Source of the DNA: Phoronis australis
Taxonomy: Eukaryota > Phoronida > Phoronidae
Length of the DNA: 30,849 nucleotides
Reading direction: 5' to 3'
NCBI GenBank assembly: GCA_002633005.1
Contig: NMRA01000412.1
Location: 348,556 to 379,404, forward strand
The notes under the pieces are model-generated. The model made no database searches, was not told the origin of the DNA, and saw only the letters and a list, made by a program, of their open reading frames with translations. This document shows, one piece after another, positions 13,601 through 22,850 of this stretch (positions are counted from its first letter, which is position 1; each line of letters starts with the position of its first letter). The position numbers and the translations under genes were made by a program.

Positions 13601-16600
13601 AACTTCCGAATTGTACAAAAAGGAGAAACGCGATTGGTCTTCGTAATTGATGTCAGCGGAAGTATGAATGTAAGTTTCACTTGACGTTTCCTTTTCTAAC
13701 TCAGTGGCGACGAGCTTTCCTTTCTGGTTACACTGTAATGACCTAACTAAAAGAAGATTACTGTCCTAATACGTCATAGATATATTGCAAAATTTGCTTT
13801 GAGTGCGCGTATCTAGCTTTGTGACACTCATTCATAAAGTGTTCGTCTTGGCCTTTGTCGCCACTCATGGCTAGACGATGACCATTCACAATGCGACGAC
13901 GATAAGATATTGTGAAGTGATGACTACCACATCTACATGGATGGTTACACAAGTTTTCTTGTCGTGTTGTTAACAGAACAGATTCTTGGCACTCATTGCA
14001 TTACTTTGAAATTTACTTTTGGACAGACAAACAGAAGACTCGTTAAGGCCACTCAAGCCGCCATCGAGGCCATACGGGATGGGTTGGAGTCAAGCGCATA
14101 TGTCGCCTTGGTTGAATTTGAAAGCACAGCAAGAATGGTCCATCCTATGGTCAGAGTGACCAATAGTAGCCGGCAGTCACTTATCGCAGCTCTTAGCAAA
14201 ATGACAGCGGGCGGTGGCACAGGAATTGGACTTGGTTTACGAGAAGCCAAGAAGGTAATCTTTTAGACCGTCATTTGTTTGATATGACGAGGACTGCTCA
14301 ATGCGCTGCTAGTGACAAACATCGGATATAGCACGAGTGCAGTGCAAAGACATGAGCAGCATTTACACTTATTAGAACACATTTTCCGTCTTCCCAGCGT
14401 TGCCTTTCGGATGCTTAGTCGTGACATACATGTAACTGTCTTATTTTCACAGAACGCTGGGCCTATACACATGTACGTCTTGAATCATTTCAGGCTAAAA
14501 CCGTAATTCCACTTAAGAGACCCTGTCAAAAGAATGAAGGATGGGTGAAAAGTATTTGAGATTGAAGAGCGTTATAATTGGATGTGTAAATGTTGTGGAC
14601 ACTTGTATTATTTTGGTTGATTACGATACAGAGTGAACTCCGCACTTTTGAACTTAGGCCTAGGTGTATGTTAAGCAATGAAACTAAAAGTTAGGATACT
14701 GGAGTAGGAAGTCGGGACCATGCATGCGTAGCATAGGAGAAGGAAGACGGGAACTTTCTGACTGAAGTTAAGATTAAAGACAGCGCACAATGCTACCAAA
14801 CGGAGGGGTGGATGCGGAGGGGAATAAAAATGGCGTCATGTTTCAGTGACACTGAGTTTATGGCGTAGCTAGATGTATTTAACAGGAAGGGCCAAACACA
14901 AAACTGTTGGACCGAGAGAGGGGGACTTTACATGGAATGGTTTTAGCATTGATTTTCTCACCATATTATAAAGTTCTATGGTCCTAGCTAGCCAATGCTG
15001 TTTACGACATTGTCTAATGCGGTTTAAGTTGATTTGCAAACAATAAGAAAAATAATTTAAATACCTTATATCCCAAAGGCTATCCATCATGTACTTGCTT
15101 ACATGTATTTTCGGTTATAAGACACCGGTTGCTCTTATATCCGGAAACCTACATTTCAAAATGATCCCGTGAGATGAAGCGCATCCATGTACCCCATAAA
15201 GCTTCACATAGATACCGGTCTTTAACAGAAGCGGGGGTATCGGTACTCTGAAACTAAAAAAACGTCAGGTTTTCAATATCGAAGCCAGGTCTCCAATAAA
15301 CACAGGGTCTCATGTCTTTAGCCTTATCTGCCATTCTCTTTGGATGCTTACAGCAACTGGCGTGGTGAAGAGTAGGCCTACCAAAAACTAAAGAATGGAA
15401 CGCTTATAACATTTTGTTAAAATTATATCGTGCTTAAGATGCTTGTGATAACGTGTTGCGAACTTGAAGGGGAAGATTAGCAAAAACGATTTTTTTGTTG
15501 TATTGTTTCATAGTTTTGGTCGGTATACATGTAGCTATCTCTATATTAAACGAAGCTTTGCGGCTTGCTGAATGTTGCAATATTTGTAACAAAGCACATG
15601 GATATTATAAAACCTAATTATCAATTCGTGTATCAACGAACACGTCAGAGGATCCTAGGGCCAATAAATCGTGCCCCAGGGTGCAATGAATTCGTTTACC
15701 GGTGGCTTGGCCTGTGTCACGAAACCAAGCCAAGGCTTAAAGTCAGAAAATCTGTCTACAACTCAAAGCCAAACGACAAAAAAATCTTAGCCTTCTCTGG
15801 GACAGACTGAAAGCAAAAGCTAAAAGGAAAAATGAACATGTGGCTACGAACTTTTCGAGAAACAGGCACCCGATCACTGCAGAAGGAGCTAAAATCGACG
15901 TTGTCGGCTGTCGTGGAGAGGCCGTTCTCCATTCAGGATTATTTTTTTCACATTCTGACTGATTTTGAACGATGATCCATGCAACATCCGACGCCACATT
16001 TGGAGTTACGCTAGTCTTTTATGTTTGCTCGGCTAGCATGTGTTGACACCACCAGCAGAAGGTGCAACTTCACCTACTGTAGTCATTTAGATGCAGTTTG
16101 GTATCAATATATGCAGTTCCGTACAGTACCAAATGAATGCAAAGGTTGGCCGTGATAGAAAAGTAAGCAAGCGCATTGAAAAATCGTGATTGAAAAAACG
16201 AAGCTTGAACTTCTACCAATGCGTCACCGTCTTGTTAATGGCGAGCGCAAATCGAATAGCTACTTCAATTTAAAACAGAACAGTAGAAATCTACCATTAG
16301 GTGAGAGTTTGCCCGCTAATAAAAGTTCTCACTACCTACATGTATTTCCCGTAACTAGAGCCCCTCGTGGGTTTGCAGCAATCACTATAGCCCCGCTCGG
16401 GTTCTAAGGGTAAGTATGGGAAATGAACAGCTTCCACATGTGATAATCTACATGTATTCTTACACTTTAAAGCTACTTTTTGCCCTGTCTCTCTGGATTA
16501 AACGGAAATATAATAACGCCTTTTGCGTTTATCAAATCGGTATCATGGTATTCCGTGTCATGATAATGTTCTATTTTGGCGTTTCCAATGAGAAAATCGA

Positions 16601-19600
16601 AACTATCAGTCTCAAGAAAATGGTTCAGAATTTATATGGGTTGGTGAACCTTAAATTTGCTAATTCAAAAATGACGCTTGCACGCATTTCGCTTTTCGTT
16701 TGATAGAGATTAAAATATGCAAAACTGTGCAAATTAAATGTTCCGTTGCTAAGTGACTACTCTACAGTACATGTACGTATTTACAGCCAACACAAGAAGC
16801 ATGATTACAATAAATTGTGCTATTATTTTACCGAACCCCTCTTTTACAGGTTTTTGAGAGCAACGGCGGTACACGGGGAGGGAAAGTCATTCTGCTGTCC
16901 GATGGAGAAGAGAACCGGACACCAAGATATGACAAGGTTTTACCGGAGATGATAGCTGCAGGTATCCTGGTCGATACCATCCTGTTGACGAAGAACGCTG
17001 ATCCTGGATTGATCTCACTAGCGTCACAGTCTGGCGGCAATTCCTTTTTCACAACAGACTCGGACACAAGCACCAGTCTGGTGGATTCCTTCACAAAAGC
17101 TGTGACAGAGGAATCCAAGGAGTCAATTTTCGTGAAGGTACATACATCTGAATAGGCAGACACATATTCTATGCCGTGGACGCCACAGGCGTAAACATGC
17201 GTTAGTGTGAAACCACATATAAGTTACTCATTTCAAAATATAGCGTATATCACTTAATGAAACACACACACACATGTATACATGTATACTCTTTGAGTCA
17301 TATTAAACATATACCATGACTCTGGAAACAATTTAGTCGACATAAATTAAACATGTCGTGAAAATCTGTCGAAGTGCACCCAAGCTTCACTCAACGGATG
17401 CCATTTTGATGAAATTATGCTAAATTACTCCAGTTCACGAACAAAAAGTCCAAGGGATACACGCCTTACCAATTCCACTTACATCTTCACATGTTGCTCA
17501 TTACAGCGATATAGACTAAGAAAAAGGCGCCATAGAAAGTCAGCGCTTTTAACTGGCAATTTTAATTGTAAGATATCCTTTTGAAGAGGTGAAAACCCCT
17601 TTGGTGACCGGATTTCGGCTACTACCTGTTTAAAATACAGGATATGAGATTACTACAGAAACCGATAGGAAGTGTTGTAGCCCTGTATAGCCAGCCGAGC
17701 TAGGGCTACTTGTTGTATAGCCAGTCGATCTAGGGGCCACATGTTGTATAGCCAGTCGAGCTAGGGGCTACATGTTGCCTTAAAAGCGTTCTAGTTTTCA
17801 TTTTGCATGCCTTGGTTTAAAGCAGAAAATTTAGAAGCTTTTATTGGTAAGTATAGTAGTTTTTCAGGCAACTCACAAGTTCTCGCTTTTCACAAATATA
17901 TCCTAATAATGCCCAACTTTATAAACCACAATTCCGCCTTTCAAGTTTTGTATTCATTTGAGATTGCTTGAATCTTACTTGGTAAGCGAGACTTGAAGCC
18001 AACGCTGTGCAATGTCAGACACAAGATCTGATCGAGAACTTCATTCATGAACGTACAGTGTGAGTGTAAAAATCGTCTATTTGCCTGTAATGATACAAAT
18101 TCGTCGACCTTTGACCCATCTGCGACTTTTGATCTCCCTGTTCTGGTAATTGCACTTTGGTTCACGTGTGAGCAACTTCATAAACTGCCTTTTTTCCAGC
18201 TTCTAAAAAACAAAGACCTTTTCCACAACGAACAAGAAACAATGAGCGAACCCTAGTGTTGGCCAATGCAAATTATATGTAAGGGTTTTCAAAAGCTATT
18301 TTATCTTCATTAAACCTATAACATATTTTTGGTTTTAATAAACACCAAGAGTACTAACTCAACATTGAATTCTCTATAATGGCGAGAGTAAGCAGAGACC
18401 TTTTCACGCAGCTCCCTAATTAAAGGAACAAGTCGCTGCATATCTTAATTGATAGAATGGGTGTTTCCAGATTAAAAGCAGATAATACCATTTGTAAAAA
18501 TACTCATAAAAAGACAATGCCAAGGTGATAGACAAACGTAATACTTGTTAGTAAACACAGGTGCTACAAAGACTTTGGGAACTTAGTCGAGTACCTATTT
18601 GGCATGTTTCCTTGCAACAGGCAACTAGTGCCATAGGTGGATGGCCTAGCATTTTAACCATCCGCATGTTTTAAATGGTGAATGGACTGCTTTTCATACT
18701 ACTGTGCCTACGCCGTCGTTCCATTCTAACTCATAGGTGTTTGGCGACACTATAACGGTGAACTCAAGCAGAACCTATTCTCAACAAGTTTTCATTGATG
18801 ACGAACTTGGCAAGAATACAGAGTTTGTGGTCACAGCAGTGTCGGCCGACACATCTCTACTTGACGTGCGTCTGGAGACGCCATCGCGAAAACATGAGCC
18901 TGTTCCTGCTTTTGACTCTTCAAAAACTATCAGAGTTTCCATTCCAAACATTGCTGAGCCAGGACCCTGGAACCTCACTGTTAAGTCCAAGGCCCAGAAA
19001 AGTCAAGTGTTACAAATATCGGTTACATCGAGATCGAAGTCCCCGGACGTTAAGCCAATCACCCTAACATCGGAGATTGGGCAAGACAAAGTCGATTTTA
19101 ACGGTAAGACCTAGGAACTAATTCAGCACGTACAGTACATATAGATTTCAAGGAGACGTCCTACGAGCCCATCAGTCGGGTATTCTTCAAATATTTACGA
19201 AACGTCAGTTAAAATTGTGCTTATGAACACGCAGACCTCTAGGTAAACGGTTGGATTTGTCCATTTTTTCAATTTGACATTCACTTCTTATTTTTCAGAT
19301 GTCTGAAAATTTGATATCAAAATGTAACCACTTGCCCCTTGGCATTGATCTCAAATTTGCATCATTATACTATCATACTGAACACTTACTGTCAAAACGT
19401 TCCTGAAAAGTAAACGGAGTAGCCGATCAATCCCAAATTTGATCTGTTTTTGATTGCGGATTATCCATCGGTTTCAACCGCTTTCACCGCTTTCACAGCT
19501 TGGTTCAGTTGCATATTTGTTAATTTGGCGTTCATGCATTGACAATAAAAGACGTGCAGTGTTATAAGTGACACTTATGTGATATTTAGATGATTAAGAT

Positions 19601-21039
19601 AAATTGGCAGAAACAATTAACCTGCCTCTTTGCACGTTTTCTTATTTCCCTGGTCAGTGTAGGTCAGTGTACGGATTTGATTTAGCCCTTAAAAGTAGTA
19701 TTTAGAAAAATAAGGCAAGTCGTTAACCCACACGTAATTGTCACTTGGCGAAATGAAATCGCCAAGTATGTTTCTCTGTCTTGAAGTGAGTTTGTACTCG
19801 TTTTCTTTTTGGTCGAGCGACATGAAATTTTCATACACTACGTAACTCGGCAATACCTCGAGGTGTGTGCTTTTTTAGTCGAAATCGGATGGCCCTCTGG
19901 TGGCTTTTTTGAATTTTCAATTTGCTGCGCTTTAGCTCGGCAGTCCTTTAAAGTGTTCTTCTGAAATTGGAATCTGGAGTGTGCTACCTGTTTTTGGCAA
20001 CGACTAACCGTTTTCGAGTTATTCGAGATTTTCCATCTACAAGTTTTTGGTTCATCGATTTTTCATACCGTATCTCCGGCGTCCCATGACGGATCTTGCT
20101 GAAATTTGGTATGTGGAAGGGTTTCATGGAGCACTAATTGCAATATGCCTGGCGTTTTTCTTTCTGACCGATCGTTTTCGAGCCATTCGAGATTTACTGA
20201 TCTGGTGGCTGTTCTTTTGGTGTCTCATACATCTTCTCGCTCGGTGTATCGTACACTAACTGTACATGTAGGTCGTAAGCTTCTTTCAACCAGCATGAAA
20301 TTTACTATCACGAGTTTCTCGTGATGAACTTGAAGTTTGATGGACTTGCGCAAATCGAACCCAAGATGGTGCTGTGGCGGCCATTATTCGATTTTTCGCT
20401 TCGAGATTTTCCGATGACTTTTCTATCCCTGAACAATTTCTCATGACGTATAGTATCTCCGACTTCCTTCGACAGACTTTTATGAAATTTGGTAGGTGGA
20501 CAGATGTTTTCAAGCGCTATCTTCATTTCTCGCATCAACTTACCATTAACGAATTATACGAGATTTACTGATGTTAGGACTGCTTGTGTTGACCGATTTC
20601 TCGCGAAAGCTCGGTCTATTGTTTTGGGGGTGAATGAGACACAAGATGATGCTGTTCCGGCAAATTTTCGAGTTATTGTTAGCAGAGCCCTGTGTACGCG
20701 GTCCTGAGGGGGTTCTAGTGAAGTTTTGTATGTGGGAGTATCTTTTTAAGGACTACATGTATCTGAAATGTGGCACCCGTTTCTCGATGCAACTTACCAT
20801 TATTGACTTATTCGAGATCTGCTCTTACATTGATTGATTTCTAGTACTGAATCTCTGGGGGCAGAACACTCTACTTTTTTCTGATGACTGTTGTTACCCT
20901 GTAGACCTTGGATCTCAACGCATGGTGATTTTTGCTACCCTGACTAAAGGCTACTCGCCCGTCGTTGACGCCCAGGTTTTCGCTACTGTGGAGAGCAGCG
21001 AGTCACAATATGAATTGCAACTGTTTGACAATGGAGCTG
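4390..21039 (+). CDS. CLCA: CLCA-family channel regulator / metallohydrolase gene, 11 exons, 3' end not seen
   Basis: Eleven exons (4390-4638, 6454-6593, 6824-6975, 8151-8296, 8729-8884, 9736-9868, 13551-13669, 14027-14254, 16850-17137, 18737-19103, 20905-21039) join with matching phases into about 704 open codons. The product matches the CLCA family: hydrophobic leader, CLCA N-terminal domain with HEFGHLRWGFFDEY (zinc motif, residues about 186-199), six cysteines in the following region, a VWA domain from about residue 350 with MIDAS DVSGS (359-363), Thr430 and Asp459, then a beta-rich part. Known CLCAs are secreted or membrane-tethered, self-cleave through the HExxH site, and modulate calcium-activated chloride channels such as TMEM16A through the VWA domain. 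Whether this protein does so is inference. CLCAs are usually about 900 residues, so roughly the last 200 residues are absent from the window. Numbering assumes the ATG at 4390, which is uncertain. Residue-level homology is from memory, without a search. Confidence 0.92.
4639..6453 (+). other. CLCA intron 1
   Basis: Intron of 1815 bp with GT donor and TTATTGTAG acceptor. It holds TACATGTA octamers at 5318 and 6102 and a small 8-bp hairpin (ATTCGCGT / ACGCGAAT) around 5573-5596. I see no convincing coding segment. The open frames at 4868-5129, 5675-6040 and 6178-6453 show no family resemblance I recognise. Confidence 0.75.
6454..6593 (+). CDS. CLCA: CLCA exon 2
   Basis: Acceptor TTATTGTAG then SAFTLFSRDLFAATRRRAFL and NATILVPKSW, which lines up with the conserved CLCA stretch (xxLFxATxxRxYFxxVxILxPxxW). 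It enters in phase 0, matching exon 1, and leaves after AG (phase 2) at a GTACTG donor. The 140-nt exon has no ATG start of its own, so it is easy to miss when searching for long ORFs. Alignment in both phase and residue order makes it secure. Confidence 0.9.
6824..6975 (+). CDS. CLCA: CLCA exon 3
   Basis: Acceptor GTTTTCAG. The split codon AG|A joins exon 2. The residues include ANVIVDKANPRAQDNPYVNQ, then GKCGEPGSYMHLTPRYL, matching the CLCA segment just before the zinc motif (ANVIV...DPYT...GCGxxGxYIHFTPxFL). It exits in phase 1 at ACAG|GTACATG. The donor GT is embedded in a TACATGTA octamer at 6977-6984 (see findings). Confidence 0.92.
6976..8150 (+). other. CLCA intron 3
   Basis: Intron of 1175 bp, phase 1, ending CTTATCCAG. 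It begins with the TACATGTA-containing donor. No repeat family or coding segment was recognised in the rest. Confidence 0.75.
8151..8296 (+). CDS. CLCA: CLCA exon 4: zinc metallohydrolase motif
   Basis: The split codon G|GA joins exon 3. The exon reads KTILHEFGHLRWGFFDEY at its start. HEFGH (8165-8179) followed by LRWGxFDE is the CLCA-specific HExxHxxxGxxDE metal-binding motif, including the catalytic Glu. Human CLCAs read HEWAH here. The rest (KFYHSVGEDGKVDIEPVRCS) carries the first Cys of the cysteine-rich region. It ends AAG|GTCAGT in phase 0. All recognisable metal ligands are kept, so the protease function is predicted intact. Confidence 0.95.
8297..8728 (+). other. CLCA intron 4
   Basis: Intron of 432 bp with GTCAGT donor and CATCTTTTAG acceptor. 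It contains one TACATGTA at 8643. Nothing else was recognised. Confidence 0.75.
8729..8884 (+). CDS. CLCA: CLCA exon 5: cysteine-rich region
   Basis: A 52-codon exon in phase 0 on both sides, starting VYGELKHEETGAKCKTDPTT and ending KGSLMFWHFMTY|GTAAGT. It corresponds to the CLCA segment with C-xTDxTT...C-xFxPxxxQxxKASIMFMQ. Two cysteines are present. The usual MFMQ is MFWH here, a modest divergence. Confidence 0.9.
8885..9735 (+). other. CLCA intron 5
   Basis: Intron of 851 bp, GTAAGT to TTCGCACAG. It holds TACATGTA at 9380. No coding or repeat family was recognised. Confidence 0.75.
9736..9868 (+). CDS. CLCA: CLCA exon 6
   Basis: Begins TDSFCDNDTSDNLTLHNDEA, then PNKHNRLCEGRSQWEIMRDH. It matches the CLCA stretch FCxxxxHNxEAPNxQNxxCxxRSxWxVIxxSxDF that closes the N-terminal half before the VWA domain. 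Two cysteines are present. It exits in phase 1 at AGAG|GTAAAG. Confidence 0.92.
9869..13550 (+). other. CLCA intron 6, largest intron inside the gene
   Basis: Intron of 3682 bp with GTAAAG donor and CTACTTCCAG acceptor. TACATGTA octamers occur at 10470, 10903, 11366, 12326, 12947 and 12972. The frames at 10361-10663 (minus), 11834-12094 (minus) and 12691-12996 (plus) are open but show no recognisable domain. I see no clear transposon ends. Confidence 0.7.
13551..13669 (+). CDS. CLCA: CLCA exon 7: start of VWA domain, MIDAS DxSxS
   Basis: Acceptor CTACTTCCAG. The split codon G|GT joins exon 6. It ends RLVFVIDVSGSMN|GTAAGT, the beta-1 strand and metal-ion-dependent adhesion site of a von Willebrand factor A domain (Asp359, Ser361, Ser363). 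Many vertebrate CLCAs carry DVSxKM or DKSGSM here, so this copy keeps a canonical MIDAS. The exon leaves in phase 0. Confidence 0.95.
13670..14026 (+). other. CLCA intron 7
   Basis: Intron of 357 bp, GTAAGT to TTTTGGACAG. No feature was recognised apart from the splice sites. Confidence 0.75.
14027..14254 (+). CDS. CLCA: CLCA exon 8: middle of VWA domain
   Basis: A 76-codon exon, phase 0 on both sides, beginning TNRRLVKATQAAIEAIRDGL and ending GGGTGIGLGLREAKK|GTAATC. It holds VWA helix 1, the strand YVALVEFES and the second MIDAS element, Thr430 in GGGTG. Vertebrate CLCAs tend to have TD at this point; here it is TG. Coding potential continues upstream to 13937 in the same frame, but homology and the CAG acceptor place the boundary at 14027. 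Confidence 0.95.
14255..16849 (+). other. CLCA intron 8
   Basis: Intron of 2595 bp, GTAATC to CTTTTACAG. TACATGTA occurs at 14427, 15100, 15526, 16337, 16449 and 16768. A short stretch at about 16357-16406 (CTAGAGCCCC...CTCGGGTTCTA) weakly resembles the hairpin arms of the array at 29021-30300. No gene was recognised. Confidence 0.7.
16850..17137 (+). CDS. CLCA: CLCA exon 9: end of VWA domain
   Basis: A 96-codon exon, phase 0 on both sides, beginning VFESNGGTRGGKVILLSDGE. The third MIDAS Asp is Asp459 in LLSDGEE. Then follow the strand ILVDTILLTKNADPGLISLA and the segment SGGNSFFTTDSD, as in CLCAs (GSSAAPNLEELSxLTGGLxFF). It ends SIFVK|GTACAT. An open minus-strand frame at 16828-17163 is an antisense shadow. 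Confidence 0.95.
17138..18736 (+). other. CLCA intron 9
   Basis: Intron of 1599 bp, GTACAT to TAACTCATAG. It contains a CA-rich run followed by ATGTATACATGTAT (17263-17288) and a three-copy minisatellite at 17684-17776. No coding segment was recognised. Confidence 0.75.
17684..17776 (+). repeat. 30-31 bp minisatellite, three copies
   Basis: Three near-identical tandem copies begin TGTATAGCCAG at 17684, 17714 and 17745. Each continues with (C/T)CGA(G/T)CTAGGG and ends near ACATGT. Period is 30-31 bp. It lies in CLCA intron 9. Confidence 0.9.
18737..19103 (+). CDS. CLCA: CLCA exon 10: beta-sheet-rich region after VWA
   Basis: The longest exon, 122 codons plus one base, starting VFGDTITVNSSRTYSQQVFI after TAACTCATAG and ending DFNG|GTAAGA in phase 1. 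It matches the CLCA segment NTVTVDxTVGxDTxFxVTW...PGxWxYxLxN...LxVTVTSRA: here FVVTAVSADTSLLDVRLETP, then IAEPGPWNLTVKSK, then VLQISVTSRS. No metal site or membrane segment is expected in this part. Confidence 0.93.
19104..20904 (+). other. CLCA intron 10
   Basis: Intron of 1801 bp, GTAAGA to TACCCTGTAG. Its second half is made of degenerate tandem modules (19975-20870). A perfect 9-bp hairpin (ACTTGGCGA / TCGCCAAGT) lies at 19743-19767. TACATGTA occurs at 20263 and 20754. Confidence 0.7.
19975..20870 (+). repeat. Degenerate tandem modules of about 250 bp in intron 10
   Basis: Recurring phrases appear at intervals. TTCGAG(T/C)(T/C)ATTCGAGATTT occurs near 20013 and 20174, with eroded relatives near 20395 and 20550. 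GAAATTTGGTA(T/G)GTGGA occurs near 20101 and 20484, with a relative near 20718. TTCTCG...CAACTTACCATTA occurs at 20527 and again at 20781. The last pair is 254 bp apart. I read this as three or four old copies of one unit. I do not recognise the family. Confidence 0.5.
20905..21039 (+). CDS. CLCA: CLCA exon 11, last exon seen
   Basis: Acceptor CCCTGTAG. The split codon G|AC joins exon 10. It reads RMVIFATLTKGYSPVVDAQV and ends ELQLFDNGAG at G|GTAAGT in phase 1, matching the CLCA stretch P(V)MIYAxVxxGxxPVxxAxVxAxV...LxLxDNGAGAD. The family then continues into a segment like DxxxNDGxYSRYF and a fibronectin-III-like C-terminus. No such exon was found before 30849. Confidence 0.93.
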
Positions 21040-21766
21040 GTAAGTACACACAAACAGAGGTATTAACTAGACATTCAGTATCTTCAGTTTGGCTTCATTC
21101 ACCAAATCTCTTTTTACGCATGGATGAAAGCTGGTGAGCTGGCATCCCGCAACAGAGCTTTATGCGATATGTACCCATTCCGTAGGCAGGCTATGTGTCG
21201 CTTTTGAAATTCAAAGGCGTATCACCTTTGAAATTCCAAGGCTTACAGATATAAAGCAGTGTTGGTGGATCAAGTAGCCAACCCACAACTGGTGACTGGA
21301 CAAATTATAAACATACCACGCAACTCCGTACAAGATGCCAATGACTTCAGTTGGCCGTGAGTGGAGCTTGAAGCTCCAGAATTGTTGCACACCCACAAAA
21401 ATACTAAAAAAATTCTCATTAGAAACACGAACAGTTTCAAAACACTCTTTTGAACTTTGCCAATAAATTTGTACAGTTTCTGATGTCTTCAAGAGGCCTG
21501 TTTCCCTTGAAAATTGACCTAAGGTCTTACCGTCTGGAGTAAATCAATTACCGCGTGATCTACGGTTTCACAATAAAACAATAGGTAAATATTATTTAAG
21601 TATTAGATTATTTTATGTAAGCTATACTGCTTCGTCCTCATTATCGTATTGTTTGGATTCTCGGTTCAGTGACCCTCTTTGCTCTACGATTATTGGTTGA
21701 ATTGTACCACGTGATCTCTTTGTCTTGTCGCAACACTGGGCCATCTACCATTATAATTCTCTTCAA

Positions 21767-22075
21767 TTACATCAGTGTTTGGCCGTAGTAAGATTAAAAA
21801 ACGGACGATCGCCGCACAAATAAAACGTTCGTGTTAATTCAACGTTTCGTCTATTCATTAGACATCATCAGGATAATTATATACAAAAGACAGCAAGTGC
21901 GAACATACAGCTAAGGTAACACTCATAAAGTGAAGTAAGAGATACAGGGAAAAGTAAGTGGCTGGTCATCACCGTAGTTGCAGAATCAGTAGCATGCTGA
22001 TCCTGAATGGCCAATGACTCTTTAATGTGAAGTAGTTCCTTTTCATTTGTGCGACGACCGTCCGTTTTTTTTTTT
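21767..22075 (-). mobile_element. Short non-autonomous element with inverted ends and hammerhead-like core
   Basis: Inverted arms AAAAAACGGACGATCGCCGC (from 21796) and the complement of the segment ending at 22075 (AAAAACGGACGGTCGTCGCA) match with two mismatches. The element is bracketed by 12-bp direct repeats AATTCTCTTCAA at 21755-21766 and 22076-22087, which look like a target-site duplication. It contains no ORF. Its minus strand carries a hammerhead-ribozyme-like core at 21825-21875. Such cores are known from Penelope-like elements and related small retroelements; assignment to that group is inference. Confidence 0.6.
21825..21875 (-). ncRNA. Hammerhead-ribozyme-like motif
   Basis: Reading the minus strand: CTGATGA, then a stem II of GTCTA and TAGAC with an ATGAA loop, then GAAAC. 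This gives the two invariant hammerhead boxes with a perfect 5-bp stem between them. Stem III can form from ACGTT and AACGT around an 11-nt loop, leaving U before the predicted cut site. Stem I is not convincing, so it may be an inactive or minimal variant. Confidence 0.5.
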
Positions 22076-22084
22076 AATTCTCTT

Positions 22085-22850
22085 CAAGTTTCGAGTTTTC
22101 AGTCCAGTACCCCCCATTCAACAATTTCATCATTTCCCCTCTCGGGCTCATGTTTAGGGAAGACTCTGGTAAATTTTGCTTTATCCATAACCTTTCATAT
22201 CCATCGAGGGATTCCGATTCCTTTAATTCACATATTTCCTTATTCTTCTCCCAGGTTCACTATCACACCATTGAAAACGCCATGTTTCTGGTCCGTCGCT
22301 CCGCCCACACTTCTCTCATGGCTAACACAGACATACAGGAAGCCTTCCGTCTTGTTCCGATACACACTTCTGACTATCGTTTCCTTGGGTTTGTTTGGGC
22401 CGGTCAGTATTATTTCGACCGTTGTGTCTTTGGTCTTTCTTCCTCATGCAACATATTCGAACTCATCATCTCATCTTCCAATGGATGCTTCAAAATAAAT
22501 TCAATGTCCCAGGGGTGTCACAGCTGCTTGACGACCTCTTATGTTCCTCTTCGCATTTTTCTTACCCTCTGTGAGGAAATTGGCGTTCCCATCAATCACC
22601 AAAAGACCGTCCTTTCCCACGACCTCCATCACTATTTACGGCATTCATCTCTGCTCCAAATCTATGAGGGCCTGCCTTCCCCAGGATAGACTCACTAAGG
22701 CCCTACATCTACTACAGTCCTTCCAACGACCTCCATCACTATCTACATGTACGGCATTCATCTGTACTCCAAATCTATGAGGGCTTCCCTTCCCCAGGAT
22801 AAACTCACTAAGGCCCAATATCTACTCCACTCCTTCCAACACAAAAGGTA
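22085..22850 (+). pseudogene. DIRS-like reverse transcriptase, frameshifted
   Basis: The frame beginning near 22117 gives ISPLGLMFREDSGKFCFIHN and LSYPS, then MANTDIQEAFRLVPIHTSDY with the catalytic Asp in DIQEAF, and YYFDRCVFGLSSSCNIFE. The second catalytic motif LLDDLL is at 22524-22541 in another frame. The sequence then returns to the first frame for FLTLCEEIGVPINHQKT. At least two frameshifts are needed to read it through, so it is inactive. A 107-112 bp internal duplication (22621-22839) disrupts the thumb region. Confidence 0.88.
22621..22839 (+). repeat. Tandem duplication inside the RT
   Basis: Two copies, 22621-22727 and 22728-22839, each begin GACCTCCATCACTAT and end CTCCTTCCAA or a close variant. 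They differ by scattered substitutions and by one exact 6-nt insertion in copy 2 that creates TACATGTA (22744-22751). Confidence 0.9.

Noticed and set aside
16357-16406. CTAGAGCCCC...CTCGGGTTCTA stretch resembling the hairpin arms of the 29021 array
   Set aside because: Similarity is short and GC-driven, and flanks do not match the array unit; a remote relic is possible but not supported.
16828-17163. 111-residue minus-strand ORF opposite CLCA exon 9
   Set aside because: Antisense shadow of a well-supported coding exon with matching splice phases.
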